The position numbers and the translations under genes were made by a program. A DNA stretch of 64,000 nt from contig NVWV01000004.1 of the NCBI GenBank assembly GCA_002746305.1, forward strand, positions 1 to 64,000. The letters are read 5' to 3'. Source of the stretch: Bacteroidota bacterium. Its GTDB lineage: Bacteria; Bacteroidota; Bacteroidia; NS11-12g; UBA9320. Positions 36,066 to 45,489 of this stretch are shown piece after piece (position 1 is the stretch's first letter; every line of letters begins with the position of its first letter). The notes beneath the pieces were generated by a model. That model was not told the DNA's origin. It worked only from the letters and a program-made list of their open reading frames with translations, and did no database searches.

Positions 36066-38891
36066 ATTATCAACGAGCAAGATTCAATCAAAATAATAGG
36101 GGCTAGAGAGCACAATTTAAAGAATGTGGATTTAGAAATTCCGCGTCATAAACTTGTGGTATTTACTGGTCTAAGTGGTAGCGGTAAGTCAAGTTTAGCC
36201 TTTGATACGCTGTTTGCAGAAGGGCAAAGACGGTACATGGATACTTTTTCTGCTTATGCTCGACAGTTTGTCGGGGATATGAAGCGACCAGATGTAGACA
36301 AGATAGAAGGTCTTAGTCCTGTAATAGCCATAGAACAGAAGACGGTAAGCAAGAATCCACGGAGTACCGTGGGGACAATTACGGAGGTCTACGATTTTCT
36401 TCGTTTGTTATTTGCACGAGCAGGAGAAGCATATTCATACCTCAGTGGTAATAAAATGAAGAGCTTTACCGAACAAGAAATTATTGATACTGTAAACAAA
36501 AAATTCACACTTCAAAAGATGATGATTCTTGCACCACTTATTAAGGGGCGTAAAGGACATTATCGAGAAGTATTTGAGCAATATAGAAAACGAGGATTTA
36601 CCAAAGTTTGGGTGGATGGTGAACTGCTGGACATAGAGCCAGGAATGCAACTTGATCGCTACAAAATTCATGATATTGATTTGGTAATTGACCGAATATC
36701 ACCTGAAGATGCTGGTAGTTTAAGGGTAACGGACTCGGTACGGTCTGCTATTAAAATGGGTAAAGGTGTTGTAAGTATTTTAAATCCAGAAACCAATGAG
36801 CTTACACATTTTAGTAAGTATTTGATGGATGTGGAAACGGGACTGTCCTACAACGAACCTCAGCCTAATCTTTTTTCATTTAACTCACCTTATGGAGCAT
36901 GCCCAACATGCAATGGTTTAGGTACTTCGTCTGATGTGTTGGAGAAAGACCTAATACCCAATCCAAAGTTAAGTATCAATAAAGGAGGTTTGGCACCCAT
37001 TGGAGATGTAAAGGATAATTGGACCTTCACTCAACTCAAAGCAATGAGTAAAAAACTGAAATTCAGTTTATCGAAACCAATTGCAGAGCTTGATAAAAAG
37101 ACATTGGACCTTATCTTAAATGGGTCAGAAGAGAAGTTTGAAGTAGAGTATAAAGGAAGCTCTGGGTACCAACAGACATATGAAACCAGATGGAAGGGTA
37201 TAGTCCCATCTCTGATGGAAGCATACTTTGAAAAGGACTTTGGTACATTGAGCAAATGGGCCGATGAGTTTATGACTGTGGTCCCTTGCCCCAGTTGTAA
37301 TGGAGGTAGACTAAATAGGGAAGCACTTTCATACAAAATTGGCAGTGTAAACATTGCTGATTTAAGCAATAAAAGTATTGGAGAACTTGCTGAATGGCTC
37401 AAGGAGGTGAAAGACTCCATGAGTGACCGGCAACTGATAATAGGTAGTGAGATTCTTAAAGAAATAAGAGAGCGTGTGAAGTTTCTCATCGATGTAGGAC
37501 TCTCTTATTTAGCTCTCAATAATTCAGCTAAAACGCTAAGTGGGGGAGAGGCTCAACGGATTAGACTAGCTACTCAAATAGGTTCTCAGTTAGAAGAAGT
37601 ACTGTATATCTTGGATGAACCAAGTATTGGTTTGCACCAGAGAGATAACCAACGATTGATCAATTCACTCAAGGAATTGCGAGATATAGGGAACTCTGTT
37701 ATTGTAGTAGAGCACGATAAAGACATGATTATTGAGAGTGATTATGTAGTAGATATTGGTCCTGGTGCAGGTAAAAATGGAGGAGAGATAGTGGCCCATG
37801 GTAAATGGGAAGATATAAAGGATAATGGTACTATAACCTCGGATTATCTAGGTGGACATCGTAAAATTGAGGTTCCTAAAAAACGGAGAAAAGGTACAGG
37901 CAAAAAACTCGTGCTGAGTGGCTGTACTGGAAATAATTTAAAGAATGTTACTGTTGAATTTCCATTGGGAAAATTCATAGCTGTAACAGGGGTTTCGGGT
38001 AGTGGAAAGAGTAGTTTGATTAACGAAACATTACATCCCATACTCTCCGAGTATGTCTATAACTCGGTTAAGAAGCCATTGGCTTATGACAAGATAAAAG
38101 GTCTTGAACATTTGGATAAGGTAATTACTATTAATCAATCACCTATAGGACGGACACCTCGAAGTAATCCAGCCACCTATGTTGGTTTTTTCTCAGATAT
38201 TAGAAATCTGTATTCTGAGATAGGTGAAGCTAAAATAAGAGGATATAAACCAGGGAGATTTAGTTTCAATGTAAAAGGGGGTAGATGCGAAACCTGCAAA
38301 GGTGGAGGGCAAAAGGTTATCGAAATGAACTTCTTACCCGATGTACTGGTTGAATGTGAAACATGCCAAGGTAGGCGGTATAATAGAGAAACGTTAGAGA
38401 TTCGATACAAGAATAAGAGTATCAGTGACGTGCTAAACATGACTGTGGAAGAGGCTGTAGAATTCTTTGAAGCAGTTCCAAGCATATACCGAAAGATCAA
38501 GGCATTGAATGATGTAGGTCTAGGGTATATTACACTTGGACAAAGTAGTACTACAATCTCTGGAGGTGAAGCACAACGTGTGAAACTGGCAAGTGAACTA
38601 GGAAAGATTAGTACAGGACAAACGTTTTATATTCTGGATGAACCCACAACGGGTCTGCATTTTGAGGATATTAATCAACTGATAGGAGTACTCCAAAGTT
38701 TGGTCGAATTGGGAAACACTGTTTTAGTCATAGAACATAATTTGGACGTTGTTAAAGTAGCGGACTGGGTAATTGATATAGGTCCAGAAGGTGGTTTTGC
38801 AGGTGGAGAGATAATGGTTGTTGGAACTCCAGAATACGTTGTCAAAAGCAAAAAAGGACATACCGCTCAATACTTAGCTTTAGAAATATGA
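36066..38891 (+). CDS. uvrA: Excinuclease ABC subunit A; conserved N-terminus extends upstream of the tracked GTG (36126), possibly from ATT 36066
   Basis: KLVVFTGLSGSGKSSLAFDTLFAEGQRRY; CPTCNGLG; CETCQGRRYN; upstream in-frame codons encode I-N-E-Q-D-S-I-K-I-I-G-A-R-E-H-N-L-K-N, the usual UvrA N-terminus. Confidence 0.95.
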   Translation: MINEQDSIKIIGAREHNLKNVDLEIPRHKLVVFTGLSGSGKSSLAFDTLFAEGQRRYMDTFSAYARQFVGDMKRPDVDKIEGLSPVIAIEQKTVSKNPRSTVGTITEVYDFLRLLFARAGEAYSYLSGNKMKSFTEQEIIDTVNKKFTLQKMMILAPLIKGRKGHYREVFEQYRKRGFTKVWVDGELLDIEPGMQLDRYKIHDIDLVIDRISPEDAGSLRVTDSVRSAIKMGKGVVSILNPETNELTHFSKYLMDVETGLSYNEPQPNLFSFNSPYGACPTCNGLGTSSDVLEKDLIPNPKLSINKGGLAPIGDVKDNWTFTQLKAMSKKLKFSLSKPIAELDKKTLDLILNGSEEKFEVEYKGSSGYQQTYETRWKGIVPSLMEAYFEKDFGTLSKWADEFMTVVPCPSCNGGRLNREALSYKIGSVNIADLSNKSIGELAEWLKEVKDSMSDRQLIIGSEILKEIRERVKFLIDVGLSYLALNNSAKTLSGGEAQRIRLATQIGSQLEEVLYILDEPSIGLHQRDNQRLINSLKELRDIGNSVIVVEHDKDMIIESDYVVDIGPGAGKNGGEIVAHGKWEDIKDNGTITSDYLGGHRKIEVPKKRRKGTGKKLVLSGCTGNNLKNVTVEFPLGKFIAVTGVSGSGKSSLINETLHPILSEYVYNSVKKPLAYDKIKGLEHLDKVITINQSPIGRTPRSNPATYVGFFSDIRNLYSEIGEAKIRGYKPGRFSFNVKGGRCETCKGGGQKVIEMNFLPDVLVECETCQGRRYNRETLEIRYKNKSISDVLNMTVEEAVEFFEAVPSIYRKIKALNDVGLGYITLGQSSTTISGGEAQRVKLASELGKISTGQTFYILDEPTTGLHFEDINQLIGVLQSLVELGNTVLVIEHNLDVVKVADWVIDIGPEGGFAGGEIMVVGTPEYVVKSKKGHTAQYLALEI

Positions 38892-39556
38892 ATTGGATAG
38901 CAGAAGAAACAGAACGAATTGGTCGTGAGATAAGCAGATTGAAAGCTGAAGGGAAGAAGATTGTAAGTTCATCATCGTTTCAATCACATAGTATCCCTCT
39001 GCTTCATCTTATTAGTAGGATAGACAATTCGATTCCTATTTATTTTCTGAATACAGGTTTTCATTTTGCCGAGACTATAGCTTATAAAAATGAGATTTCG
39101 GAATTATTTCAATTGAATACGATTGACTTGCACTCTGCAACGGAGAAACTATTTCAAAAGGATAGTATGGATCGTTTTCTCTATGCAAGTGAGCCTACTT
39201 ACTGCTGTTTTATTAACAAGATTCTTCCAATGGATGAGGTTTTAAAAGTGAATGATGTTTGGATTGCAGGAGTTCGAAAAGATCAAACGGGGACCAGAAG
39301 TAAATTCAATGAATATGAAGGAGGTCCTCACGACACTACCCGATTTCACCCCATTCTATCGTGGACTTCAAAGATGATTCACGAATATCAAACAATGTTT
39401 AACTTGCCTGTACACCCTTTGGAAAGTCAGGGGTATTTAAGCGTTGGGTGTGAGCCTTGTACCAGTAAGTATATCAGCAGTGAGCGTGGTGGCAGATGGC
39501 AAGGATTAAAAAAAGAGGAATGTGGACTTCACACAGATTTAGTTGCAAAAAAATGA
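38888..39556 (+). CDS. cysH: Adenylyl-sulfate (APS-type) reductase
   Basis: PSFSSFQ-like SSSSFQSHSIPLLHLI; Cys pairs EPTYCCFINK and VGCEPCTSKY typical of Fe-S APS reductases; ECGLH tail. Confidence 0.82.
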   Translation: MNWIAEETERIGREISRLKAEGKKIVSSSSFQSHSIPLLHLISRIDNSIPIYFLNTGFHFAETIAYKNEISELFQLNTIDLHSATEKLFQKDSMDRFLYASEPTYCCFINKILPMDEVLKVNDVWIAGVRKDQTGTRSKFNEYEGGPHDTTRFHPILSWTSKMIHEYQTMFNLPVHPLESQGYLSVGCEPCTSKYISSERGGRWQGLKKEECGLHTDLVAKK

Positions 39557-40470
39557 GAATATTAATAACAGGAGGTTGCGGATATCTAGGAGGTTATTTA
39601 GTTAGGCATATTGCCAAGCTATATCATGGAGTCGTTAGTGAAATAGTAATCTATGATAATTTGAGCAGAGGTGATTTAGCTTTTCTTTTTGGTGAACAAA
39701 TTGAAGGAGTTAAGCTACGCTTGGTTAGGAATGATATTTTAAGTCGAAGAGACTTATTGAAGGCCCTCGATGGTATAGATACAGTAGTTCATTTGGCTGC
39801 TAAGGTCACTCAACCTTACACAGATATTAAGCTTCATCCATTTGACCAAATAAACAACTGGGGAAGTGCAAATTTGGCAGATGCCATTCAAGATTCAGAT
39901 GTAAAGAAAGTCATTTATATCAGTAGCGTTACCGTTTATGGAACACAACCAAATCTAATTACTGAGGAGCTAATTCCTGAACCTCAAACCTACTATGGCG
40001 TTTCCAAGTTGAAAGGAGAAAAACACTTTCAGCGAATTCAGAGCAAGGAAGTGTTTATACTTAGATCTGCCAATGTATTTGGCTATTCACCTACGATGCG
40101 GATAGACTCTGTCTTTAACCGATTTATGTTTGAAGCACATCATGGAGGAAGAGTGAATCGAATAGGAGATGGAAGCCAATCCAGAGCGTTCATTAGTTTA
40201 GATAGTTTTAGTGAGCAAGTTTGTCACGTTTTATTTGAAGACGTTAAGCCGGGAGTATATAACCTTGCGGATACCAATTTGTCCATCAATGATATTTTAG
40301 AATATTATTTTGAAATGTTCCCGGATTTAGAGGTGATTACCATAGAACAGAATGCCAAGTTACATAGTGTAAACATCGAAGTGCCAACAAAATTGGGCCA
40401 GTTGATGAATCATAAACCCAAAGACATTCGTCAAGAATTGGAAGTGTTTAAAAAAGCTTTTAGCTTTTAA
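39553..40470 (+). CDS. NAD-dependent epimerase/dehydratase (extended SDR); start at 39553 rather than the tracked 39496
   Basis: MRILITGGCGYLGGYLVRHI; YGVSKLKGEKHF (YxxxK); ATGA overlap with cysH stop. Confidence 0.88.
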   Translation: MRILITGGCGYLGGYLVRHIAKLYHGVVSEIVIYDNLSRGDLAFLFGEQIEGVKLRLVRNDILSRRDLLKALDGIDTVVHLAAKVTQPYTDIKLHPFDQINNWGSANLADAIQDSDVKKVIYISSVTVYGTQPNLITEELIPEPQTYYGVSKLKGEKHFQRIQSKEVFILRSANVFGYSPTMRIDSVFNRFMFEAHHGGRVNRIGDGSQSRAFISLDSFSEQVCHVLFEDVKPGVYNLADTNLSINDILEYYFEMFPDLEVITIEQNAKLHSVNIEVPTKLGQLMNHKPKDIRQELEVFKKAFSF

Positions 40471-40544
40471 GAGGAAATAATTACTATTTATTCTGCCTTA
40501 AAGTCATTCTTTTTGTTTGGCTCATTTTTAGCAATTATGGCACT

Positions 40545-42281
40545 ATGAGTAAGAAGAAAGTATCCTTTAAATGGGCGTTCAAAGAATTCATATGGCCTAG
40601 AAGAGGAATCCTAGGTCTTGGATTAATACTAATTATCATTCGTAGTCTGTCAGGTCTAGTTTTACCTTATGAGACTAAAAATTTGATAGATATTGTGGTG
40701 CCAAGTAAAAATCAAAGTGACTTATGGCATGTAATTATTTTTGTAAGTAGTGCTATTTTAATTCAAGCTGTAACTTCGTTTATATTGACCAGATTACTAA
40801 GTGTTGAAGCACAGCACCTCATAGCACAATTAAGAGCTAAAGTTCAAAAAAAGCTGTTGACTCTGCCCATTAGTTTTTTCGATAATAATAAGTCTGGAGC
40901 TCTAGTAAGTAGGGTGATGAGTGATGTGGAAGGGGTTCGGAATTTGGTAGGAACAGGAGTTGTACAACTCATTGGAGGTTCTGTAACTGCCATTGTAGCA
41001 CTTGTTTTCTTGATTAAGATAAATGGCTTAATGACTGCACTGGTCTTACTCCCAGTATTGCTTTTTGCATTTATAGCCTTAAAAGCATTTGGTTATATCC
41101 GACCTATATTCAGAGATAGAGGTAAGATTAATGCTGAAGTGACAGGTAGATTGACCGAAACCCTAAACGGAGTTCGGGTTATCAAAGGCTTTAATGCTGA
41201 GGCTCAAGAGAATAAGACTTTTGAGGATGGAGTAGATCGACTATATCAGAATGTTAAAAAAAGTTTGACTGCAACAGCATTAATGACCAGCTCATCAACG
41301 TTTTTATTAGGACTTGCATCTGCAGGTATTATGGGAATGGGAGGCTATTTTATGATGGGAGGTTCCATGTCTACAGGTGATTTCATTTCATTTACCCTAT
41401 TCCTTGGCTTTATGATAGCACCCATTGTGCAAATGAGTAATATAGGGAGTCAATTAACAGAGGCTCTTGCTGGACTTGATAGAACTCAGGAGTTGATGAA
41501 TATGACGGAAGAAGATGATCCCGAAGTACGAAGTATAATATTAGGTGACATAAAGGGAGACATTGTTTTTAATGACGTAAGTTTTAGCTATGAAGAGAGT
41601 AAGGAAGTGTTACACAATATTTCTTTTGAAGCAAATGCAGGAAGTGTTACTGCATTAGTAGGGTCCAGTGGCAGTGGTAAATCTACCATAGCAGGGTTAG
41701 CAGCAACATTCCTAAATCCGGTTAGTGGCCAAGTGACCATAGATGGAAAAGACTTATCCAAAGTTAATCTGAGTAGCTATCGAAAAAACTTAGGTGTAGT
41801 ACTACAAGATGACTTCTTGTACGAAGGAACCATCCGAGAAAATATTCTTTTCCCAAGACCAAATGCTACAGAGGAGCAAATACAAGCTGCCGTTAAAGGA
41901 GCGTATGTAGACGAGTTTACCGATCGATTTGAAGATGGATTAGAGACGGTAATAGGGGAGAGAGGAGTAAAGTTATCAGGAGGTCAACGTCAGCGAATTA
42001 GCATTGCAAGAGCACTACTAGCCGACCCTAAAGTTATTATCTTAGATGAGGCCACGTCCAACTTGGATACAGAAAGTGAAAGCTTTATACAAAAGAGTTT
42101 AAATATTCTGATGAAAGAAAGAACCACCTTTGTGATAGCCCACAGGTTGAGTACAATTCAGCAAGCAGATCAAATATTGGTAATAGAAGATGGGAGGATT
42201 GTAGAGCAAGGAAAACATGATGAGCTTCTAGCCAAAAAAGGCAGGTACTTTGACTTGTACACCTATCAAAGCAGAATTTAG
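40545..42281 (+). CDS. ABC transporter, fused TM and ATPase
   Basis: ABC TM region then GSSGSGKSTIAGL, LSGGQRQRISIARALLADPKVIILDEATSNLD. Confidence 0.95.
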   Translation: MSKKKVSFKWAFKEFIWPRRGILGLGLILIIIRSLSGLVLPYETKNLIDIVVPSKNQSDLWHVIIFVSSAILIQAVTSFILTRLLSVEAQHLIAQLRAKVQKKLLTLPISFFDNNKSGALVSRVMSDVEGVRNLVGTGVVQLIGGSVTAIVALVFLIKINGLMTALVLLPVLLFAFIALKAFGYIRPIFRDRGKINAEVTGRLTETLNGVRVIKGFNAEAQENKTFEDGVDRLYQNVKKSLTATALMTSSSTFLLGLASAGIMGMGGYFMMGGSMSTGDFISFTLFLGFMIAPIVQMSNIGSQLTEALAGLDRTQELMNMTEEDDPEVRSIILGDIKGDIVFNDVSFSYEESKEVLHNISFEANAGSVTALVGSSGSGKSTIAGLAATFLNPVSGQVTIDGKDLSKVNLSSYRKNLGVVLQDDFLYEGTIRENILFPRPNATEEQIQAAVKGAYVDEFTDRFEDGLETVIGERGVKLSGGQRQRISIARALLADPKVIILDEATSNLDTESESFIQKSLNILMKERTTFVIAHRLSTIQQADQILVIEDGRIVEQGKHDELLAKKGRYFDLYTYQSRI

Positions 42282-42333
42282 AGATGTGAGCTTAGCTCAA
42301 ACGAGACATTCTATCATTAGATTGAGACATGGC

Positions 42334-42421
42334 GACTTAGATTCTTAGTGGCTTAGTTTCTTAGATGCTTAGTCTCGAAGTCTCACATCTCAATACTCAC
42401 ATCTAGCAATCTCAAATCTAA
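42334..42421. repeat. Copy 1 of an intergenic repeat (cttagattcttagtggcttagtttcttagatgcttag...cacatctcaatactcacatctagcaatct)
   Basis: Closely matches 42812..42911. Confidence 0.65.
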
Positions 42422-42702
42422 TTCCTTTCCCCAAAAAGTTTCTTCCAAAGAGGGCTAGCAATCCAAAAAAGAATAAGCATAGAAAGAGCACCAAGATAAA
42501 TTCCGTGGTCCAAGATTCCTGATAGTCCATAGGTATAAATCATGATAGTTAGGGAGGTAACAAGGTTTGCAAGAGCCCAAGCCAAATTGGCTTTATTCCC
42601 AAAACCAAATCCGCTGAGCATTCGAGTACCCCAATGTCCTAAGATAAAGTGCGGCATCGCATTCATGAGAAAAAATCCAATAAGGAAATCTGTGATGTTC
42701 AT
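42418..42702 (-). CDS. Small membrane protein (94 aa)
   Basis: MNITDFLIGFFLMNAMPHFILGHWGTRMLSGFGFGNKANLAWALANLVTSLTIMIY; three TM segments. Confidence 0.6.
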   Translation of the reverse strand: MNITDFLIGFFLMNAMPHFILGHWGTRMLSGFGFGNKANLAWALANLVTSLTIMIYTYGLSGILDHGIYLGALSMLILFWIASPLWKKLFGERN

Positions 42703-42782
42703 TGGCTCAAATATCGTTTTTTGGATTTAATGGTTAATTAAATCTCAATATTTTTTAACTCATATCCAAGAAAACCGTCTAC

Positions 42783-42807
42783 ATTTCGACTGTCGCTCAA
42801 TGTGACT
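42783..42807. repeat. Third copy of the cttcgactgccgctc-type repeat arm
   Basis: atttcgactgtcgctcaatgtgact. Confidence 0.45.
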
Positions 42808-42811
42808 AAAT

Positions 42812-42911
42812 ACTCGATTCTTAGGTGCTTTGTTTCTTAGAAGCTTAGCCTGAAAATCTCGTGTTATACATCTGACATCTCAATACTCCAATCTCACATC
42901 TAGCAATCTTA
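42812..42911. repeat. Copy 2 of the ttagattcttag...cacatctagcaatct repeat
   Basis: gattcttaggtgctttgtttcttagaagcttag...gacatctcaatactccaatctcacatctagcaatctt. Confidence 0.65.
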
Positions 42912-44600
42912 AGCCTTTAAAGAAAAAATCTGATCCAAAATCTTTTCGGTAATTAGGTACGTTGGTTTAACACCGCTTGTGCCCAATCCTCCACTAGCAA
43001 GAGTACTACCTGTTTCCAGAGGGTTGTCCGAAGCGTAGTATGCATAGTTTACAACTACATCTGGACTAATGCTCTTACGAATTTTCGACGCCGCTTGTAT
43101 GGCTTTTTGGTAATGAGCTCCTTCCATTTCTAGGCCAATAACACCCCATGTACTACGGTGGAAATAGCGGAGTACATCCCTGTTTTGTAGAGAAGTTCCC
43201 AATACAGAAACCATAGCACCGTCATAAACTCCAATTCCATGACCTTCTAAATCTTGTTTACTAAGTCCATTCTCAAGAGGGTAGTTGTCCGCCGTTCCTT
43301 CAAAAATATGAGCAGATGGAATCATAATATCACTCTTGCCACCTTCCAGAATTCCTGCCTTTCCCATCACAGAAATGGATACTATATTTAGGTATTTGGT
43401 TGTTTCCTCATCTGGTTTGAAAGGTTTAAGTAATTCGTCCATGGTCTCATACGCTTGCTCCCCAAATGCATAATCCATGACAACAATTACAGGTTTGTCT
43501 TCGGTTTTGAGGTCTTTTATACTTTTAGCGTATTCTCCAGATTTATAATGGGCGGTATCAAAAATTTGGACATTGATATTGGTTCCGCTTTCATCTTTGA
43601 TATAAATCAAACCTTCATTCTGAGCAACCTTTTTCACTGCTCCTCGGTGTTGGTCACTAGAACTCAACTCTTCAAAAATGTCAAGATTACTGTGGTCCTT
43701 TAGTTTGTTTTTAAGAGCTGAAGGAGCGTATAACGTGTTAAGGACACTATGCATGTTTGCACTAACTATATGGATAGGACGCTTCAACAGATTGTGTTTG
43801 TCCAACTCTTCTTTTATATTATTGGCCCAAATCTCTCCATGAATATGCTGACCAAGTCGCTCTCGAAGAACAGAACTAAAGGTGATAGTTCGCTTATTGT
43901 TTTGTAAGTGACCATCTATTGCTTTTTTGCCTAGCCAATATACAATATGCAAAAAGCGTTCAGGATTTTCGCTATTGCTAAACTGTTCATAAACCTCAGA
44001 TACCTCTTTAAAAGTTCTTCCTAAAATACTCGCAGTGTGAGATAGAGCTGTTTCACACTCGTCATTGGAAAGCCTCTTTTTTTGCATTACAGCTTCTTCC
44101 AGCTTTTGCCAATCACGGTTTACATCACCTTTATCATTGATAACGACTTGCTTCATGATTTTGTAGCTTTCTATGAATAAGAAGGTAAGGTGGGTAAGAA
44201 TATCATAAATCTCCGACCGACCACGGGTAATCTCAATATTCATTTGATCGGCATCTATCCGGTAGCAGTTACGTCTCCTTTTGGGTGGTATAATGGTTTC
44301 GAAATGAGAGTCCTTGAATCCTTCATCACTAGTTAAATTGATAAATCGACACTCCTCTATCCCAATGGGTAAACGGTCTATCACATAGAGTAGTCCCGCA
44401 AGTTCCACCTTGTCTTTGGCAATGCTGCCGTATATCTCAGGTTGCAAAGTAAGAAGAGCCTCTCGGAGGGTCTCTCCACTTACACCCATAGGTTTATAAA
44501 AACCACGATTAAAGAGGTGACGCATGGTCACAAAAAGTCGTTGTATGGCTCCCGTACTTTCTTGTGCCCGAGTTCGAGAGTGTGCTGTGATATTCTTCAT
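42909..44600 (-). CDS. Conserved hypothetical protein (DUF6909-like) with nucleoside-phosphorylase-like C-terminal region
   Basis: C-terminal VIGLEMEGAHYQKAIQAA and VVNYAYYASDNPLETGSTLASGG resemble the EMEGAA and SDNP/SD motifs of the PNP/MTAN superfamily. Confidence 0.55.
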   Translation of the reverse strand: MKNITAHSRTRAQESTGAIQRLFVTMRHLFNRGFYKPMGVSGETLREALLTLQPEIYGSIAKDKVELAGLLYVIDRLPIGIEECRFINLTSDEGFKDSHFETIIPPKRRRNCYRIDADQMNIEITRGRSEIYDILTHLTFLFIESYKIMKQVVINDKGDVNRDWQKLEEAVMQKKRLSNDECETALSHTASILGRTFKEVSEVYEQFSNSENPERFLHIVYWLGKKAIDGHLQNNKRTITFSSVLRERLGQHIHGEIWANNIKEELDKHNLLKRPIHIVSANMHSVLNTLYAPSALKNKLKDHSNLDIFEELSSSDQHRGAVKKVAQNEGLIYIKDESGTNINVQIFDTAHYKSGEYAKSIKDLKTEDKPVIVVMDYAFGEQAYETMDELLKPFKPDEETTKYLNIVSISVMGKAGILEGGKSDIMIPSAHIFEGTADNYPLENGLSKQDLEGHGIGVYDGAMVSVLGTSLQNRDVLRYFHRSTWGVIGLEMEGAHYQKAIQAASKIRKSISPDVVVNYAYYASDNPLETGSTLASGGLGTSGVKPTYLITEKILDQIFSLKA

Positions 44601-44706
44601 TAAGTAAGTGTATTTAGGTATTGTTGTTGACTATAACGTTTTAGAAACGTCCTCAGTACCACAAAGATACATCATTACAAATGACTATACTTTTAGCTTA
44701 ATGTTA

Positions 44707-45357
44707 TCAAGGAAGCACCCAGCAATAAATAGACATAAAATGGCCAAAACTTCCAGCCAGTACAAAAACATGGAATTTGGCGTGGTTGTATTTAACTCGA
44801 TGTGGTAAGCTGTATAGAATAGCACCAATACAATAAGCTATTCCTCCTCCCAAAAGCCACCATAATCCAGATGTAGCGAGATTAGCAAGAAGAGGTTTAA
44901 TGGCAAAGAGGGCCATCCATCCCATGAATACATACATCCAGGTGCTTAGTTTATCGTACCGGCCTGTAAAAAAAAGTTTAAGAACAACGCCGATTAAACC
45001 AAATGCCCAGATTGAGATTAACAATGCCATGCCTGTTTTTCCTTCTAAAGTGATCAAGCAAATTGGGGTATATGTTCCCGCAATTAATACATAAATAGAA
45101 GCGTGGTCAAAAATGTTTAATCGATTCCGAAGTTTTGGTTTTTTAGCACTGTGGTACAAAGTAGACGCAGCATAAAGAATCATTAAGGAAAAGCCATAAA
45201 TAGCACAGCTTAAGGTGTAAGTGCTGTTCTGAAATACATTTATTTTGAGCAGTAGCATTGTCGTAGCGACAATACTCAACACAAAACCGAAGCCATGAGA
45301 AATAATATTGAATTTTTCTTCGATAGGAGGATATACGGTCGCTTGGTAAGGTTTCAT
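44707..45357 (-). CDS. Hemolysin III / PAQR-family membrane protein
   Basis: EEKFNIISHGFGFVLSIV; ASTLYHSAKKPKLRNRLNIFDHASIYVLIAGTYTPI; C-terminal H near FGHFMSIY. Confidence 0.92.
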   Translation of the reverse strand: MKPYQATVYPPIEEKFNIISHGFGFVLSIVATTMLLLKINVFQNSTYTLSCAIYGFSLMILYAASTLYHSAKKPKLRNRLNIFDHASIYVLIAGTYTPICLITLEGKTGMALLISIWAFGLIGVVLKLFFTGRYDKLSTWMYVFMGWMALFAIKPLLANLATSGLWWLLGGGIAYCIGAILYSLPHRVKYNHAKFHVFVLAGSFGHFMSIYCWVLP

Positions 45358-45434
45358 GAAGTATACAGCAAAGATGAATCAATTAATCTTGAAGTAATAA
45401 CAACCCCTGAAGATTAATTGATATTAAATAACAA

Positions 45435-45452
45435 AATCCCCTTTCGGGGATT
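45435..45452 (-). terminator. Short hairpin, possible terminator of the minus-strand lipoprotein gene
   Basis: aatcccc tttc ggggatt. Confidence 0.45.
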
Positions 45453-45489
45453 CTGCATGTTTAACCGCTTAAAATAAACTAATCAAAAA

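Noticed and set aside
39496-39552. Tracked start of the epimerase at 39496
   Set aside because: The Rossmann motif begins at MRILITGGCGYLGG (39553), which makes an ATGA overlap with cysH; the extension lies inside cysH in another frame.
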